In this document: positions 33,478-42,273 of the stretch, piece by piece
Layout: the number at the start of each line of letters is the position of its first letter
How positions within the stretch are numbered: the stretch's first letter is position 1
NCBI RefSeq assembly: GCF_900110735.1
Contig: NZ_FOET01000012.1
Location: 124,001 to 188,000, forward strand
Direction: 5' to 3'
Source of the DNA: Streptomyces radiopugnans
GTDB lineage: Bacteria; Actinomycetota; Actinomycetes; Streptomycetales; Streptomycetaceae
DNA: 64,000 nucleotides
The notes under the pieces: model-generated
What the model saw: only the letters and a program-made list of their open reading frames with translations
The model's database searches: none
What the model was told of the DNA's origin: nothing
Translations under genes and position numbers: made by a program

Positions 33478-36400
33478 ATGAACTCACCAGGGGGAAAATT
33501 GACACAACGCAAGAGAGCGGGCGCCGCCGCGATAGCCACCGCCGTGGCCGTCGCACTGACGATGGGGCTGACCACCGCATCGTCCGCCGCCCCGAAGAGC
33601 GGTCCGAACGACGCCCCGAACGCACAGCCGTCCCGGGCCGGTTCACCGCAGGAGGCCGACCGGACCGAGCGCGGCCGGCACTCCGTCACCCTCGTCACCG
33701 GCGACCGGGTCGTGCTGGACCGGCGCGGCAGGGTCACCGGGATGGTCCGCGCCGAAGGACGCGAGGACGTACCCGTCCGGGTCGTCCGCACCAAGGGCCA
33801 CACCTATGTGATCCCGCAGGACGTCACCCGGCTCATCGCCGAACGCAGGCTCGACCGGCGGCTGTTCGACGTCACAGAGCTGAGCCGCGGGCAGTACCGC
33901 GACAGGACCGGCACCGACGTACCGGTCATCGTCACCTACCGCGGCGCGAAGCCCGCGGCCAGGGCCGAACTCCACGCAGAGGCCGACCCGACCGTGCGCG
34001 CCACCCTCCGGTCGGTCAACGGCGAGGCGCTGGCCGTCGCCGAGAACCGGGCCGCCGACGCGTGGAAGGCCCTGACCCGCCCGTCCACGGCCGGACAGCT
34101 CGCGGCGGCGCCCGGAGTCGCCACCGTCTCCCTCGACGGCATCCGCAAGGCGGCGCTCGACAAGAGCACCGCGCAGATCGGCGCCCCGGCGGCCTGGAAG
34201 GCCGGCTACGACGGCAAGGGCGTCACCATCGCCGTCCTCGACACCGGCATCGACGCCGCCCACCCCGACTTCGCCGGACGGATAGCCGCGGAGAAGAACT
34301 TCTCCGCCTCCGAGGACACCAGGGACCGCTACGGGCACGGCACCCACGTCGCCTCCATCGCGGCCGGCTCCGGAGCGAAGTCCAAGGGCCGGTACAAGGG
34401 CGTGGCCCCCGGCGCGAAGCTGCTCAACGCCAAGGTCCTCGACGACGACGGCTACGGCAACGACTCCGAGATCATCGCCGGGATGGAGTGGGCCGTCGCA
34501 CAGGGCGCCGAGGTGGTCAACCTCAGCCTCGGCGGCGGCGACACCCCCGAGATCGACCCGATGGAGGACGCCGTCAACCGGCTGTCGCGGGACAGCGGCG
34601 CCCTCTTCGTCATCGCCGCCGGCAACGAGGGCCCCTACGCCTCCAGCATCTCCAGCCCCGGCAGCGCGGACGCCGCGCTGACCGTCGGCGCCGTGGACAA
34701 GCAGGACGCGCTCGCCGACTTCTCCTCCATCGGCCCGCGCACCGGAGACGGCGCGGTCAAGCCCGACCTGACCGCCCCCGGCGTGGACATCGGCGCCGCG
34801 GCCGCCAAGGGCAGCATCGTCGAGCAGGAGGGCGACCCGGTCGCCGCCGGCTACGTCTCCATCTCCGGCACCTCCATGGCCACCCCGCACGTCGCGGGCG
34901 CGGCGGCACTGCTGGCCCAGCGGTACCCCGACTGGACCGGCGAGCGGATCAAGGGCGCGCTGACGGCCTCCACCAAGCCAGGCAAGGGCTACTCCGCCTT
35001 CCAGCAGGGATCCGGCCGGGCCGACGTGAACAAGGCGCTGAAGCAGACGATCGTCGCCGAACCGGTGTCGATCGCCTTCGGCACCGCCCAGTGGCCGCAC
35101 GGCGACGACAAGCCGATCACCAAGGACATCACCTACCGCAACCTGGGCACCGAGGACGTCACCCTCTCCCTGACCGCCACCGGCACCGGCCCCCGGGGCA
35201 AGGCCGCGCCCAAGGGCATGTTCACCCTGGCCGCCGACGAGGTCACCGTCCCCGCGGGCGGTACGGCCGCGGTCGGCATCACCGCCGACACCCGGCTCGG
35301 CGGCAGCGTGAACGGCGGCTACAGCGTGGCCGTCACCGCGACCGGCGGCGGCCAGAGCGTCCGTACCGCGGGCGCCGTCGACCGCGAGGTGGAGTCCTAC
35401 GACCTGACCGTGCGCACCCTCGGCCGCGACGGCAGGCCGGCTCCCCTGTGGAGCAGCATGCTCATCGGCTACCGGACCGACATGTTCAAGAGCCTGACGG
35501 GCAAGGACGGCACCACCACCGTCCGGGCGCCCAAGGGCACCTACGTCCTGTCCACCGACATCGCCCTGCCGGGCAGCACGGAGGAGGAGTACGAGGGCAG
35601 CGACTGGCTCATGGCCCCGGCGGTCGAGCTCGACCGTGACACCACCCTCACCTTCGACGCCCGCAAGGCCAAGGAGGTGAGGATGACGGTGCCGGACCGC
35701 AAGGCGAAGCAGATCGACCTGTCCGTCGAGTACACCGGCGCCCTCGGCGACGACGGCTTCGTCGGCGTCTACGGCGGCACGGGGGACGGCGACCGGGGTC
35801 TGCGCACCGCGCAGGTCGGCGGCACGGGCCGCGTCGAGGCCACCTCGACCGCCAGTACCGTGTGGACCCGCAAGGACACCGACTACAACACCTTCCACGT
35901 CCGCGAGGGCGGCTTCTACACAGGCCTGAAGACGCACACCGAGAAGTCGGAGATGGCCAGGCTGAACGTCCGGCAGGGCGCCTCGGTCCCCGGCCGCCTC
36001 GGCGTCCTGGCCACCGTGCCGTCCCACACGGGCTCGTTCACCGGGGCCGAGCGCAAGCTCCCGCGCACCACCACGGTCTACGTCAAGGCCAAGGGCGCCC
36101 GGTGGTCGCAGTACTTCATGCAGTTCGACGCCAAGGGCGACTTCGAGGCCGGCTACTACGCCGACGAGCGGAAGTACACCGCGGGCAGGACCTACGAGCG
36201 CACCTTCAACAACGGCGTCTTCGGGCCCCACCTGGACGAGTACAGCGGCATCTTCCGCGACGGCGACGACCTCTACGGCACGCTGAACCCGCTCGCGGAC
36301 GGCGCCGGCAACCACGGCGACAGCCTGTACGACTCGGCGCGGACGACCCTGTACCGCAACGGCAAGAAGTACGCCGAGGAGAAGGAGATCCTCGACTACA

Positions 36401-36840
36401 CCGGCTTCACCCTCCCCAAGGGCAAGGCGCAGTACAAGCTGGTCACCACCCTCAGCCGCGGTGAGGTCTCCAGGCTGAGCACCAAGGTGAGCGCCTCCTA
36501 CACCTTCACCTCGGCCCGCACCTCCCAGGAGACCGCCCTCCCGGCGACGGCGGTGCGCTTCACGCCGAAGCTGGCCCTGGACGGCACGGCCAAGGCGAAG
36601 GCCACCATGCCGGTACCGGTCACCGTCCAGGGATCGGCCGCGGGCAAGAACCTGAAGTCGCTGACCGTCCACGTCTCCTTCGACGGCGGCAAGAACTGGA
36701 AGAAGACCACCGTCAGGAAGGGGAAGATCACCTTCAAGAACCCCGGCAGGAAGGGGACGGTCTCCTTCAAGGCGAACGTGAAGGACAAGAAGGGCAACAC
36801 CCTGTCCCAGACGATCGTCAACGCCTACCGCACCAGGTGA
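33478..36840 (+). CDS. secreted subtilisin-like serine protease (S8 family)
   Basis: About 1,120 residues. It has a signal peptide (TQRKRAGAAAIATAVAVALTMGLTTASSAA) and a propeptide of about 200 residues. The S8 catalytic domain has Asp255 (AVLDTGIDAAHPD), His287 (YGHGTHVAS), the Asn oxyanion hole in AAGNEGPY, and Ser466 (SGTSMATPHVAGAA). About 570 C-terminal residues of beta-rich sequence follow, ending FKNPGRKGTVSFKANVKDKKGN. It probably acts as an extracellular peptidase in nutrient release. Start choice: ATG 33478, ATG 33472 or TTG 33499 (with AGGGGG) are all in frame. Any longer frame would read through the tandem repeat and is spurious. Confidence 0.9.
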   Translation: MNSPGGKLTQRKRAGAAAIATAVAVALTMGLTTASSAAPKSGPNDAPNAQPSRAGSPQEADRTERGRHSVTLVTGDRVVLDRRGRVTGMVRAEGREDVPVRVVRTKGHTYVIPQDVTRLIAERRLDRRLFDVTELSRGQYRDRTGTDVPVIVTYRGAKPAARAELHAEADPTVRATLRSVNGEALAVAENRAADAWKALTRPSTAGQLAAAPGVATVSLDGIRKAALDKSTAQIGAPAAWKAGYDGKGVTIAVLDTGIDAAHPDFAGRIAAEKNFSASEDTRDRYGHGTHVASIAAGSGAKSKGRYKGVAPGAKLLNAKVLDDDGYGNDSEIIAGMEWAVAQGAEVVNLSLGGGDTPEIDPMEDAVNRLSRDSGALFVIAAGNEGPYASSISSPGSADAALTVGAVDKQDALADFSSIGPRTGDGAVKPDLTAPGVDIGAAAAKGSIVEQEGDPVAAGYVSISGTSMATPHVAGAAALLAQRYPDWTGERIKGALTASTKPGKGYSAFQQGSGRADVNKALKQTIVAEPVSIAFGTAQWPHGDDKPITKDITYRNLGTEDVTLSLTATGTGPRGKAAPKGMFTLAADEVTVPAGGTAAVGITADTRLGGSVNGGYSVAVTATGGGQSVRTAGAVDREVESYDLTVRTLGRDGRPAPLWSSMLIGYRTDMFKSLTGKDGTTTVRAPKGTYVLSTDIALPGSTEEEYEGSDWLMAPAVELDRDTTLTFDARKAKEVRMTVPDRKAKQIDLSVEYTGALGDDGFVGVYGGTGDGDRGLRTAQVGGTGRVEATSTASTVWTRKDTDYNTFHVREGGFYTGLKTHTEKSEMARLNVRQGASVPGRLGVLATVPSHTGSFTGAERKLPRTTTVYVKAKGARWSQYFMQFDAKGDFEAGYYADERKYTAGRTYERTFNNGVFGPHLDEYSGIFRDGDDLYGTLNPLADGAGNHGDSLYDSARTTLYRNGKKYAEEKEILDYTGFTLPKGKAQYKLVTTLSRGEVSRLSTKVSASYTFTSARTSQETALPATAVRFTPKLALDGTAKAKATMPVPVTVQGSAAGKNLKSLTVHVSFDGGKNWKKTTVRKGKITFKNPGRKGTVSFKANVKDKKGNTLSQTIVNAYRTR

Positions 36841-36930
36841 CCTCCGCGGTCACCCGGGCGACACCGTGCCCATGAGCCGCCGGTGACAAGCATGAGCCAC
36901 CGGTGACAGGGCGGCCCGCGACACGGGCGG

Positions 36931-36962
36931 CGGCCCGCCGGAGCATCCGCTCCGGCGGGCCG
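36931..36962 (+). terminator. 14-bp hairpin terminator after subtilase
   Basis: A perfect 14-bp stem (36931-36944 with 36949-36962) with loop ATCC, about 90 bp after the protease stop. Confidence 0.75.
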
Positions 36963-37041
36963 TCCGCGTTCCCGGCCGGAGAACGGGAACGTTCTGCCCG
37001 GAAAGGCATGGAAAGCGGCATAGGACGGCTTCCGGCGGAAA

Positions 37042-37059
37042 CCCGTACCCGAGTACGGG
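37042..37059. promoter_or_regulatory. operator-like inverted repeat before DJ-1/PfpI gene
   Basis: CCCGTAC-CCGA-GTACGGG, a perfect 7-bp inverted repeat with a 4-bp spacer, centred about 52 bp upstream of the GTG start of the DJ-1/PfpI gene. Confidence 0.45.
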
Positions 37060-37102
37060 GGAGTACAGAGCATGCACCGAGGACCCGAGCTGCCGAAAGG
37101 AC

Positions 37103-37654
37103 GTGGCAGAAGTGAAGGTCGCCTTTCTCGTCGCCCCCGAGGGCGTGGAGCAGATCGAGCTGACCGACCCGTGGCAGGCCGTGATCGACGCCGGGGGCAC
37201 CCCGAGCCTGCTGTCCACCACCGGCGGGCGGATCCAGGCTTTCAACCACCTCGACAAGGCCGACACCTTCGAGGTGGACAAGCAGGTCGGCCAGGCCGCG
37301 GTCGAGGACTACGACGGGCTGGTACTGCCCGGCGGCGTCGCCAACCCCGACTTCCTGCGGACGGACGACAGCGCCGTCTCCTTCGTCCGGGAGTTCTTCC
37401 AGACCGGCAAGCCGGTGGCGGTGATCTGCCACGGCCCGTGGACGCTGGTCGAGGCGGACGTGGTGCGCGGCAGGAAGATCACCTCCTGGCCGAGCCTGAA
37501 GACCGACCTGCGCAACGCCGGCGCCAACTGGGTCGACGAGCAGGTCTCCGTCTGCACCGAAGGACCGAACACCCTGATCAGCAGCCGCAAGCCGGACGAC
37601 CTCAAGGCGTTCAACGAGGCGTTCGTGCGGGAGTTCCAGACCGTCTCGGCCTGA
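37103..37654 (+). CDS. DJ-1/PfpI family protein
   Basis: 183 residues. KVAFLVAPEGVEQIELTDPWQAV starts the fold (conserved Glu in PEGVEQIE), DGLVLPGGVANPDFLR follows, and the nucleophile elbow is AVICHGPW with the reactive Cys. The pattern KITSWPSLKTDLRNAGANWVD matches general-stress YhbO/PfpI proteins, which act in repair of glyoxal-damaged proteins or as chaperones/peptidases. GTG 37103 lies just after AAAGGA. A perfect inverted repeat at 37042-37059 suggests regulated expression. Confidence 0.9.
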   Translation: MAEVKVAFLVAPEGVEQIELTDPWQAVIDAGGTPSLLSTTGGRIQAFNHLDKADTFEVDKQVGQAAVEDYDGLVLPGGVANPDFLRTDDSAVSFVREFFQTGKPVAVICHGPWTLVEADVVRGRKITSWPSLKTDLRNAGANWVDEQVSVCTEGPNTLISSRKPDDLKAFNEAFVREFQTVSA

Positions 37655-37835
37655 CCCCGCCACACGGCCCCGCCCGGTGTGGGCTGCCCGCCGCGCGCGG
37701 GCGGCCCACGCGCGCGTCCGCTCCGGGCCGAGAACATCTGGCCGAAAGTGATCCGCCGTTCCCCCTCGGTGACGAACGGTGCGGGAAAAACCACGTTGTA
37801 CCCCCGCACCGCACATGGACGAGAGGAGAGACGGC

Positions 37836-38471
37836 GTGACCGACCGCGACGAGGCGCGCTCCCCGGAGCGCGGAGCGCCGGACACCGCCCCGCCCGAACC
37901 CGGCACCCCCGGGGACCCGCCCGCCCGGCGGCCGCGGTGGCGGCGGCTGGCGGACCGGGCCTCCCGGCACAGCCCGCAGACGCTGATGGGAGCGCTCCTG
38001 ATCACCCTCCTGGGAGCCCTCACACCCGTGGTGGTGGAGAAGGTCTGGGGAGGCGACGCGCCGAAGGCGGTGACGCCTCCCGCCGACGGCAAACAGATAC
38101 CGGTCCCGAGCGAGAGCTGCTCCGGGGCGACCTGCCTCCACCTGGACCCCAAGGAACCGGGCTGCGACACGGAGGTGGTCACCCTGGCGGAGCGGACGGA
38201 ACCGGTGAGCCTGCAGATCAGATACAGCGCCGTCTGCGAGGCGGCGTGGGGGCGGATCCGCCAGGCCGCGATCGGCGACAGGGTGCGGATCACCACTGCC
38301 GACGACAAGGTGGCGGTGGACAACGTGGAGTTCGGGCACGACGCCTACACGCGGATGGTCCCCGCCTCCGGGGAGTTCGAGCTGACGGCGTGCGTGGACG
38401 CCGACGCGGCGGAGGGGAAGCCCCGCTGGCCCCGCGCCTGCGTGACGGCGACGGACGAGGACGTGCCGTGA
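37836..38471 (+). CDS. membrane-anchored DUF2690-type protein
   Basis: 211 residues. The cytoplasmic N-terminus is Pro/Glu/Arg-rich (about 1-48), with one membrane helix (TLMGALLITLLGALTPVVVEKVWGG). The extracytoplasmic domain has conserved cysteines (CSGATC, GCDTEVVTL, YSAVCEAAWGRIR, LTACVDADA, RACVTA), a layout seen in DUF2690 proteins of Streptomyces, often fused to XRE regulators. The function is unknown. GTG 37836 follows GAGGAGAG at good spacing. Confidence 0.75.
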   Translation: MTDRDEARSPERGAPDTAPPEPGTPGDPPARRPRWRRLADRASRHSPQTLMGALLITLLGALTPVVVEKVWGGDAPKAVTPPADGKQIPVPSESCSGATCLHLDPKEPGCDTEVVTLAERTEPVSLQIRYSAVCEAAWGRIRQAAIGDRVRITTADDKVAVDNVEFGHDAYTRMVPASGEFELTACVDADAAEGKPRWPRACVTATDEDVP

Positions 38472-38514
38472 GCCCGGGCACCGGCGCCCGGGCTCACCGC
38501 CGCCCGGCGGGCGC

Positions 38515-38940
38515 TCAGCCCCGCGACGCGTCGCCCTCGCCGCCCGTGCCGCTGCCGCGCCGCCGGAGCTCCTCCTCGCGGCGGCGCAGGTCCGCCTCCC
38601 AGTCCTTCAGCAGGGACTCGTCCCTCCGGTTGTCCTCGCGCAGCGACCGCAGGAACTCCGGGTCGTCGTCGGGAGCCTTCTGCGGCGCGGGCACACCCCG
38701 GTGATTGCGGTGCCACTCGGAGGGCGTGCTGCCGTACCGGCGCGCCTGGTGGGTGCGCCGCGCCCGGCCCACCGCGAACCAGGCGATCGGGCCGATCAGC
38801 ACCTGGCCGAAGAACAGGACGATGAGGACCCACGCCGGCTTGGGTATGTGCCGCACCTCCTCCTCCGGCGTCAGCAGGCAGTCGATGAACGCGTAGATCC
38901 ACAACGCCAGCACGAGGAGGAACGGCAGATACCTGAGCAC
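38515..38940 (-). CDS. PLDc_N-domain membrane protein
   Basis: 141 residues. There are two helices: LRYLPFLLVLALWIYAFIDCL and WVLIVLFFGQVLIGPIAWFAVG, separated by TPEEEVRHIPKPA. This is the phospholipase-D N-terminal (PLDc_N) module found alone in actinobacteria. The C-terminal half is charged and likely coiled-coil (RSLREDNRRDESLLKDWEADLRRREEELRRRG). GTG 38940 begins the conserved VLRYLPF; a GTG at 38958 is possible. No phospholipase domain is present, so no enzymatic role is implied. Confidence 0.82.
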   Translation of the reverse strand: MLRYLPFLLVLALWIYAFIDCLLTPEEEVRHIPKPAWVLIVLFFGQVLIGPIAWFAVGRARRTHQARRYGSTPSEWHRNHRGVPAPQKAPDDDPEFLRSLREDNRRDESLLKDWEADLRRREEELRRRGSGTGGEGDASRG

Positions 38941-39062
38941 GACGAGAACAACCCCCACAGACCCGGCGGGGCGCGCCGGGCGCCCCGATGACGGGGGCAC
39001 ACACTAGTGGCCGCCTCCGGCGCCGCCGCCGGGGGGTGCGTCCGTCCTCGGGCGACAGCCCG

Positions 39063-39359
39063 TCAGGCGCCGGTGGTGTAGGTGTCCCTGGCCAGCTCCC
39101 CCAGGTACTCGCCGAGGGGCTGGTGGGTCGGGGGGAAGTGCGGCCCGCTGCCGTCCTTGGGCACGACCACCACGCGGACGAAAGGCGCCAGCGCCATGTT
39201 CCCGGTGTCGATGTGCTCCTGCGAGTCGAACCGAACCGCCCACGCCACCGGGTGCTCCTGCGTCAGCTCGGGCTGTACGACGATCGTGAACTCCCCCTCG
39301 GGGAACGCCTCGTCGAGGAACCGGCGTGCCGAGCCGATGGCTTCGTCCCGTGAGAGCAC
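39063..39359 (-). CDS. YrhB/Imm35-like small protein
   Basis: 98 residues: MLSRDEAIGSARRFLDEAFP, VVVQPELTQEHPVAWAVRFDSQEHIDTGNM, then APFVRVVVVPKDGSGPHFPPTHQPLGEYLGEL. This resembles the YrhB domain, grouped with Imm35 immunity proteins, although many members are free-standing and not near toxins; none is visible here. GTG 39359 lies 7 nt after AAGGAG. Confidence 0.65.
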   Translation of the reverse strand: MLSRDEAIGSARRFLDEAFPEGEFTIVVQPELTQEHPVAWAVRFDSQEHIDTGNMALAPFVRVVVVPKDGSGPHFPPTHQPLGEYLGELARDTYTTGA

Positions 39360-39472
39360 TGGAAGTCTCCTTGGTGTCGCTCAGAACCTTCGGGGAACCG
39401 GCGGACCCCGGCGCTCGGACGGCGTGAACCCGCTTCCGGACGGCCGCACCGCCATGACTGCGCGCAGCATAG

Positions 39473-39712
39473 GACGATACGACCGGCCCGCGCCCCCCGG
39501 GGCCGTTCCGGCGCACGGACGGGACCACGCTCTACAACTCCCTCTACCGGGCAGACGGCCAGATGCTGGTCAACGCCCACGTGTGGGGTGTCAACGCCTA
39601 CGGGGCGCCCGTGTGGCACCTGCGCCGCCACGACAGCGGCAAGGTCTTCGGGACCTACGCGCAGAGCTTCGACGCCGTCTGGGCGACGGCGACACCGGTA
39701 CGGGAAGAGTGA
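39473..39712 (+). pseudogene. C-terminal remnant of a DUF5919-like (XRE) regulator
   Basis: An open stretch from a TAG at 39470-39472 to TGA at 39712 reads, from about 39506, FRRTDGTTLYNSLYRADGQM and then LVNAHVWGVNAYGAPVWHLR...GKVFGTYAQSFDAVWATATP. This resembles the C-terminal signalling domain of XRE regulators with DUF5919 (pattern F-TYA-SF--VW). There is no start codon or ribosome site at its head and no HTH, so about three quarters of the gene is missing. It stops 3 bp before the Nudix ATG, so the remnant preserves an old gene junction. Confidence 0.6.
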
Positions 39713-39715
39713 GGC

Positions 39716-40186
39716 ATGGCACGGACCGAGTACTACGACGACCCCGACGCCCCCGAACCCAACAGCCTGGTCGTCGCCGCCTCCGCCGTCGTCACCGACG
39801 AGGAGGGCCGCATCCTGCTCCAGCGCCGCCGAGACAACGATCTGTGGGCCCTGCCCGGCGGGGGCATGGAGATGACCGACTCCCTGCCGGGCACGGCCGT
39901 GCGCGAGGTGCAGGAGGAGACCGGACTCGACGTGGAGATCACCGGCCTGGTCGGCACCTACACCGACCCCCGCCACGTCATCGCCTACAGCGACGGCGAG
40001 GTCCGGCGGCAGTTCAACGTCTGCTTCACCGCCCGCGTCACCGGGGGCGAACCGGCGATCTCGGACGAGTCCACCGAGCTGCGGTTCGTGCCACCCGGAG
40101 AGATCGACTCCCTGCCCATGCACCACACCCAGCGCCTCAGGCTCCGGCACTTCCTGGAGCACCGCGACCGGCCCTACCTCGGCTGA
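39716..40186 (+). CDS. Nudix hydrolase
   Basis: 156 residues. The Nudix box runs LPGGGMEMTDSLPGTAVREV and continues QEETGLDV; the REVQEETGL helix with its metal-binding glutamates is intact, while the upstream acidic position is Asp. It probably hydrolyses a nucleoside diphosphate linked to another moiety; the substrate is unknown. ATG 39716 lies 3 bp after the stop of the truncated regulator-like frame, suggesting that it was once translationally coupled to that gene. The present promoter is unclear. Confidence 0.9.
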   Translation: MARTEYYDDPDAPEPNSLVVAASAVVTDEEGRILLQRRRDNDLWALPGGGMEMTDSLPGTAVREVQEETGLDVEITGLVGTYTDPRHVIAYSDGEVRRQFNVCFTARVTGGEPAISDESTELRFVPPGEIDSLPMHHTQRLRLRHFLEHRDRPYLG

Positions 40187-40202
40187 CACGCAAGGGAGAC
40201 GA

Positions 40203-40241
40203 CGATGCCCCCGGTCCTGTGCGGGCAGGCCGGGGGCATCG
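40203..40241. terminator. hairpin between Nudix and msrA genes
   Basis: A 12-bp perfect stem (40203-40214 with 40230-40241) enclosing a further CCTG/CAGG 4-bp stem, between convergent genes. Confidence 0.75.
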
Positions 40242-40276
40242 CGGTGACGTGGCCGGGGCAGCGGCCGACCCGGGGC

Positions 40277-40936
40277 TCAGCCCTCGGCCCGGGCCACGCC
40301 CACCGGGCAGCTCACGCCCGTGCCGCCGATGCCGCAGTAGCCGCCGGGGTTCTTGTCGAGGTACTGCTGGTGGTAGGCCTCGGCAGGGTAGAAGGGACCG
40401 GCGGGGAGGATCTCCGTGGTGATCTCGCCGTAGCCGGAGGAGGTCAGGACGGCCTGGTAGGAGTCGCGGGACGCCTTGGCCGCGGCCTCCTGCTCCGGGG
40501 AGTGGGTGTAGACCGCCGAGCGGTACTGGGTGCCCACGTCGTTGCCCTGGCGGAAGCCCTGGGTGGGGTCGTGGGACTCCCAGAAGACCCGCAGCAGCTC
40601 CTCGTATGTGACCTTCGAGGGGTCGAAGACGACGCGGACGGCCTCGGTGTGGCCGGTCAGACCCGAGCAGACCTCCTCGTACGTCGGGTTCTCGGTGTGA
40701 CCGCCCTGATAGCCCGCCAGGGTGGTCCACACCCCGTCGGTCTGCCAGAACTTCCGCTCCGCGCCCCAGAAGCAGCCCAGGCCGAAGTCGGCGGTCTCCA
40801 GCCCCTCCGGGTAGGGGCCCAGCAGGGGGTTGCCCAGGACGGTGTGGGTCTCGGGGACGGTGTAGGGGCGCTCCGGGCGGCCCTTGAGGGCCTCCTCCGC
40901 CGTCGGGAGGGACTTCTTGAAGTGGCCGAACAGCAT
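40277..40936 (-). CDS. msrA: peptide-methionine (S)-S-oxide reductase MsrA
   Basis: 219 residues. The catalytic Cys55 lies in [13 protein letters not shown]. Other marks are [52 protein letters not shown] and a C-terminal recycling Cys region [16 protein letters not shown]. It reduces methionine-S-sulfoxide in proteins, with thioredoxin as likely reductant. ATG 40936 is preferred over a TTG six bases upstream because GGAG sits about 9 nt before it. Confidence 0.95.
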   Translation of the reverse strand: MLFGHFKKSLPTAEEALKGRPERPYTVPETHTVLGNPLLGPYPEGLETADFGLGCFWGAERKFWQTDGVWTTLAGYQGGHTENPTYEEVCSGLTGHTEAVRVVFDPSKVTYEELLRVFWESHDPTQGFRQGNDVGTQYRSAVYTHSPEQEAAAKASRDSYQAVLTSSGYGEITTEILPAGPFYPAEAYHQQYLDKNPGGYCGIGGTGVSCPVGVARAEG

Positions 40937-40990
40937 GCTCAACTCTCCTCGTGGCCTCGGCGGGCCCGGTGGGCCCGGTGCCGCCTCGGG

Positions 40991-41023
40991 CGGCGTACGG
41001 CGTGTGTCGTCCGCCGTACGCCG
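40991..41023. terminator. 11-bp hairpin upstream of msrA
   Basis: A perfect 11-bp inverted repeat (40991-41001 with 41013-41023), 10 bp after the stop of the minus-strand gene at 41033. It probably ends that transcript before msrA. Confidence 0.6.
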
Positions 41024-41032
41024 TCGTACGTC

Positions 41033-42235
41033 TCAGTGCGCCGGCGGGGTGTGCGCGGCGTCGCCGCCCAGGCTCTCGTAGCCGGCGACCGCCAGGGCGC
41101 GGTACGCCGCGTACTCCGCCACCGGGTCGCCGCCGTCGACCCAGGGCAGCGCACCGACATAACCATCGACGGCCCGCACCTGTTCCACGGCCTCCGCGTA
41201 CCGCTCGGCGCGCACCAGGAAGCACAGCAGCAGATGGCGCACGTGCGGGGCGACGGGATGGTCTGCGGGGGCGTGGTGCAGGGCGTACCGCGCGCCCTCG
41301 ACGGCCTGCTCCACCACCGCGCTCCGGTAGAGGCCGCGCACCATGTTGGCCTCCGGCAGGTGGTCGTAGACCGCGAAGAGCGGCAGGGCCGGCAGCAGGC
41401 TGCCCTCGGGGGCCTCGCCCGCGGCGCGCTGCGCGAAGGCGTAGGCGTCCTCCTTGGAACCGTGGCCCTTGGCGGACCAGTACGGCAGCGCCACCAGGTG
41501 CGCGCCCATGTGGTGCGGCGCGCGCCTGCGCACCTCCTCCCACCGCTCCTCGAACTCGGGGCGGCGCACGCCCAGGGCGCGGGCGGCGAACAGGTCGGTG
41601 ATGTACGCGGTGGGGTCGGCCGGGGCGAGCCGGATCGCCTCGCGGGCGATCTCGCGGGCCTCCTCCAGGATGATCCGCCGGTCGGCCGAGCCGGTGTCGC
41701 CCAGCGCCTGCCAGACCAGGAACTGCGCGTACACCTGTGCGCAGCCGGCGTCGCGCGGGGAGGCGGTGCGCCAGTTCCGCAGCCAGCGCGCGTCCGGGGC
41801 GGGCGCGGGGGCCGGCTGCTCCTTGGTGAGGGAGGGGGGCTGGTCCGCCGAGGGGGCCGGGCCCGCCGGAGCCTCGGGGGGCGCGGGGGTGGTGCGCGAG
41901 CGCGCCAGTTCCACGGCCGCGGCGCCCGCCAGCGACTGCACGCGCTGCCAGCGCAGCTCCCAGTCGTCGCCGGTCAGGGCGAGCAGCCGGGCGACGGGCT
42001 GCCAGTCCTGGGTCCGCTGGGTCTCCTCCAGTGCCTCGACCAGCTCCGGGTCGGGGCCCGGCAGCCTCACGTCGAGCCGTTCCGGCGGTACGAGGCCGTA
42101 GCGGTCCGGATCGCCGGCGGCCCGGACCCCGGGGGAGCCCCCGGAGCCGTTCAGCTCCCGGCGGCGGCGGACCGCGGGCACGATCAGCAGCCCGACGACG
42201 GCGGCGATGGCGATGAGGAACAGCAGGGCTTCCAT
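41033..42235 (-). CDS. membrane-anchored helical-repeat protein, unknown
   Basis: 400 residues. There is one N-terminal membrane helix (LLFLIAIAAVVGLLIVPAV) followed by a basic stop (RRRRE). A proline/alanine-rich linker lies around residues 112-145, and a large alpha-helical domain has TPR-like features (EEAREIAREAIRLAPADPTAYITDLFAARALG, YALHHAPADHPVAPHVRHLLLCFL, RAERYAEAVEQV). It is a conserved hypothetical of Streptomyces without assigned role. It is divergent from the cystathionine gamma-synthase gene. Confidence 0.75.
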   Translation of the reverse strand: MEALLFLIAIAAVVGLLIVPAVRRRRELNGSGGSPGVRAAGDPDRYGLVPPERLDVRLPGPDPELVEALEETQRTQDWQPVARLLALTGDDWELRWQRVQSLAGAAAVELARSRTTPAPPEAPAGPAPSADQPPSLTKEQPAPAPAPDARWLRNWRTASPRDAGCAQVYAQFLVWQALGDTGSADRRIILEEAREIAREAIRLAPADPTAYITDLFAARALGVRRPEFEERWEEVRRRAPHHMGAHLVALPYWSAKGHGSKEDAYAFAQRAAGEAPEGSLLPALPLFAVYDHLPEANMVRGLYRSAVVEQAVEGARYALHHAPADHPVAPHVRHLLLCFLVRAERYAEAVEQVRAVDGYVGALPWVDGGDPVAEYAAYRALAVAGYESLGGDAAHTPPAH

Positions 42236-42273
42236 ACCTCCACCGTACGGCCCGCGGTACTAGGCTCGTGGCC

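Noticed and set aside
33643-36672. A 1,009-codon minus-strand frame over the subtilase gene
   Set aside because: Same artefact; the catalytic triad on the plus strand is decisive.
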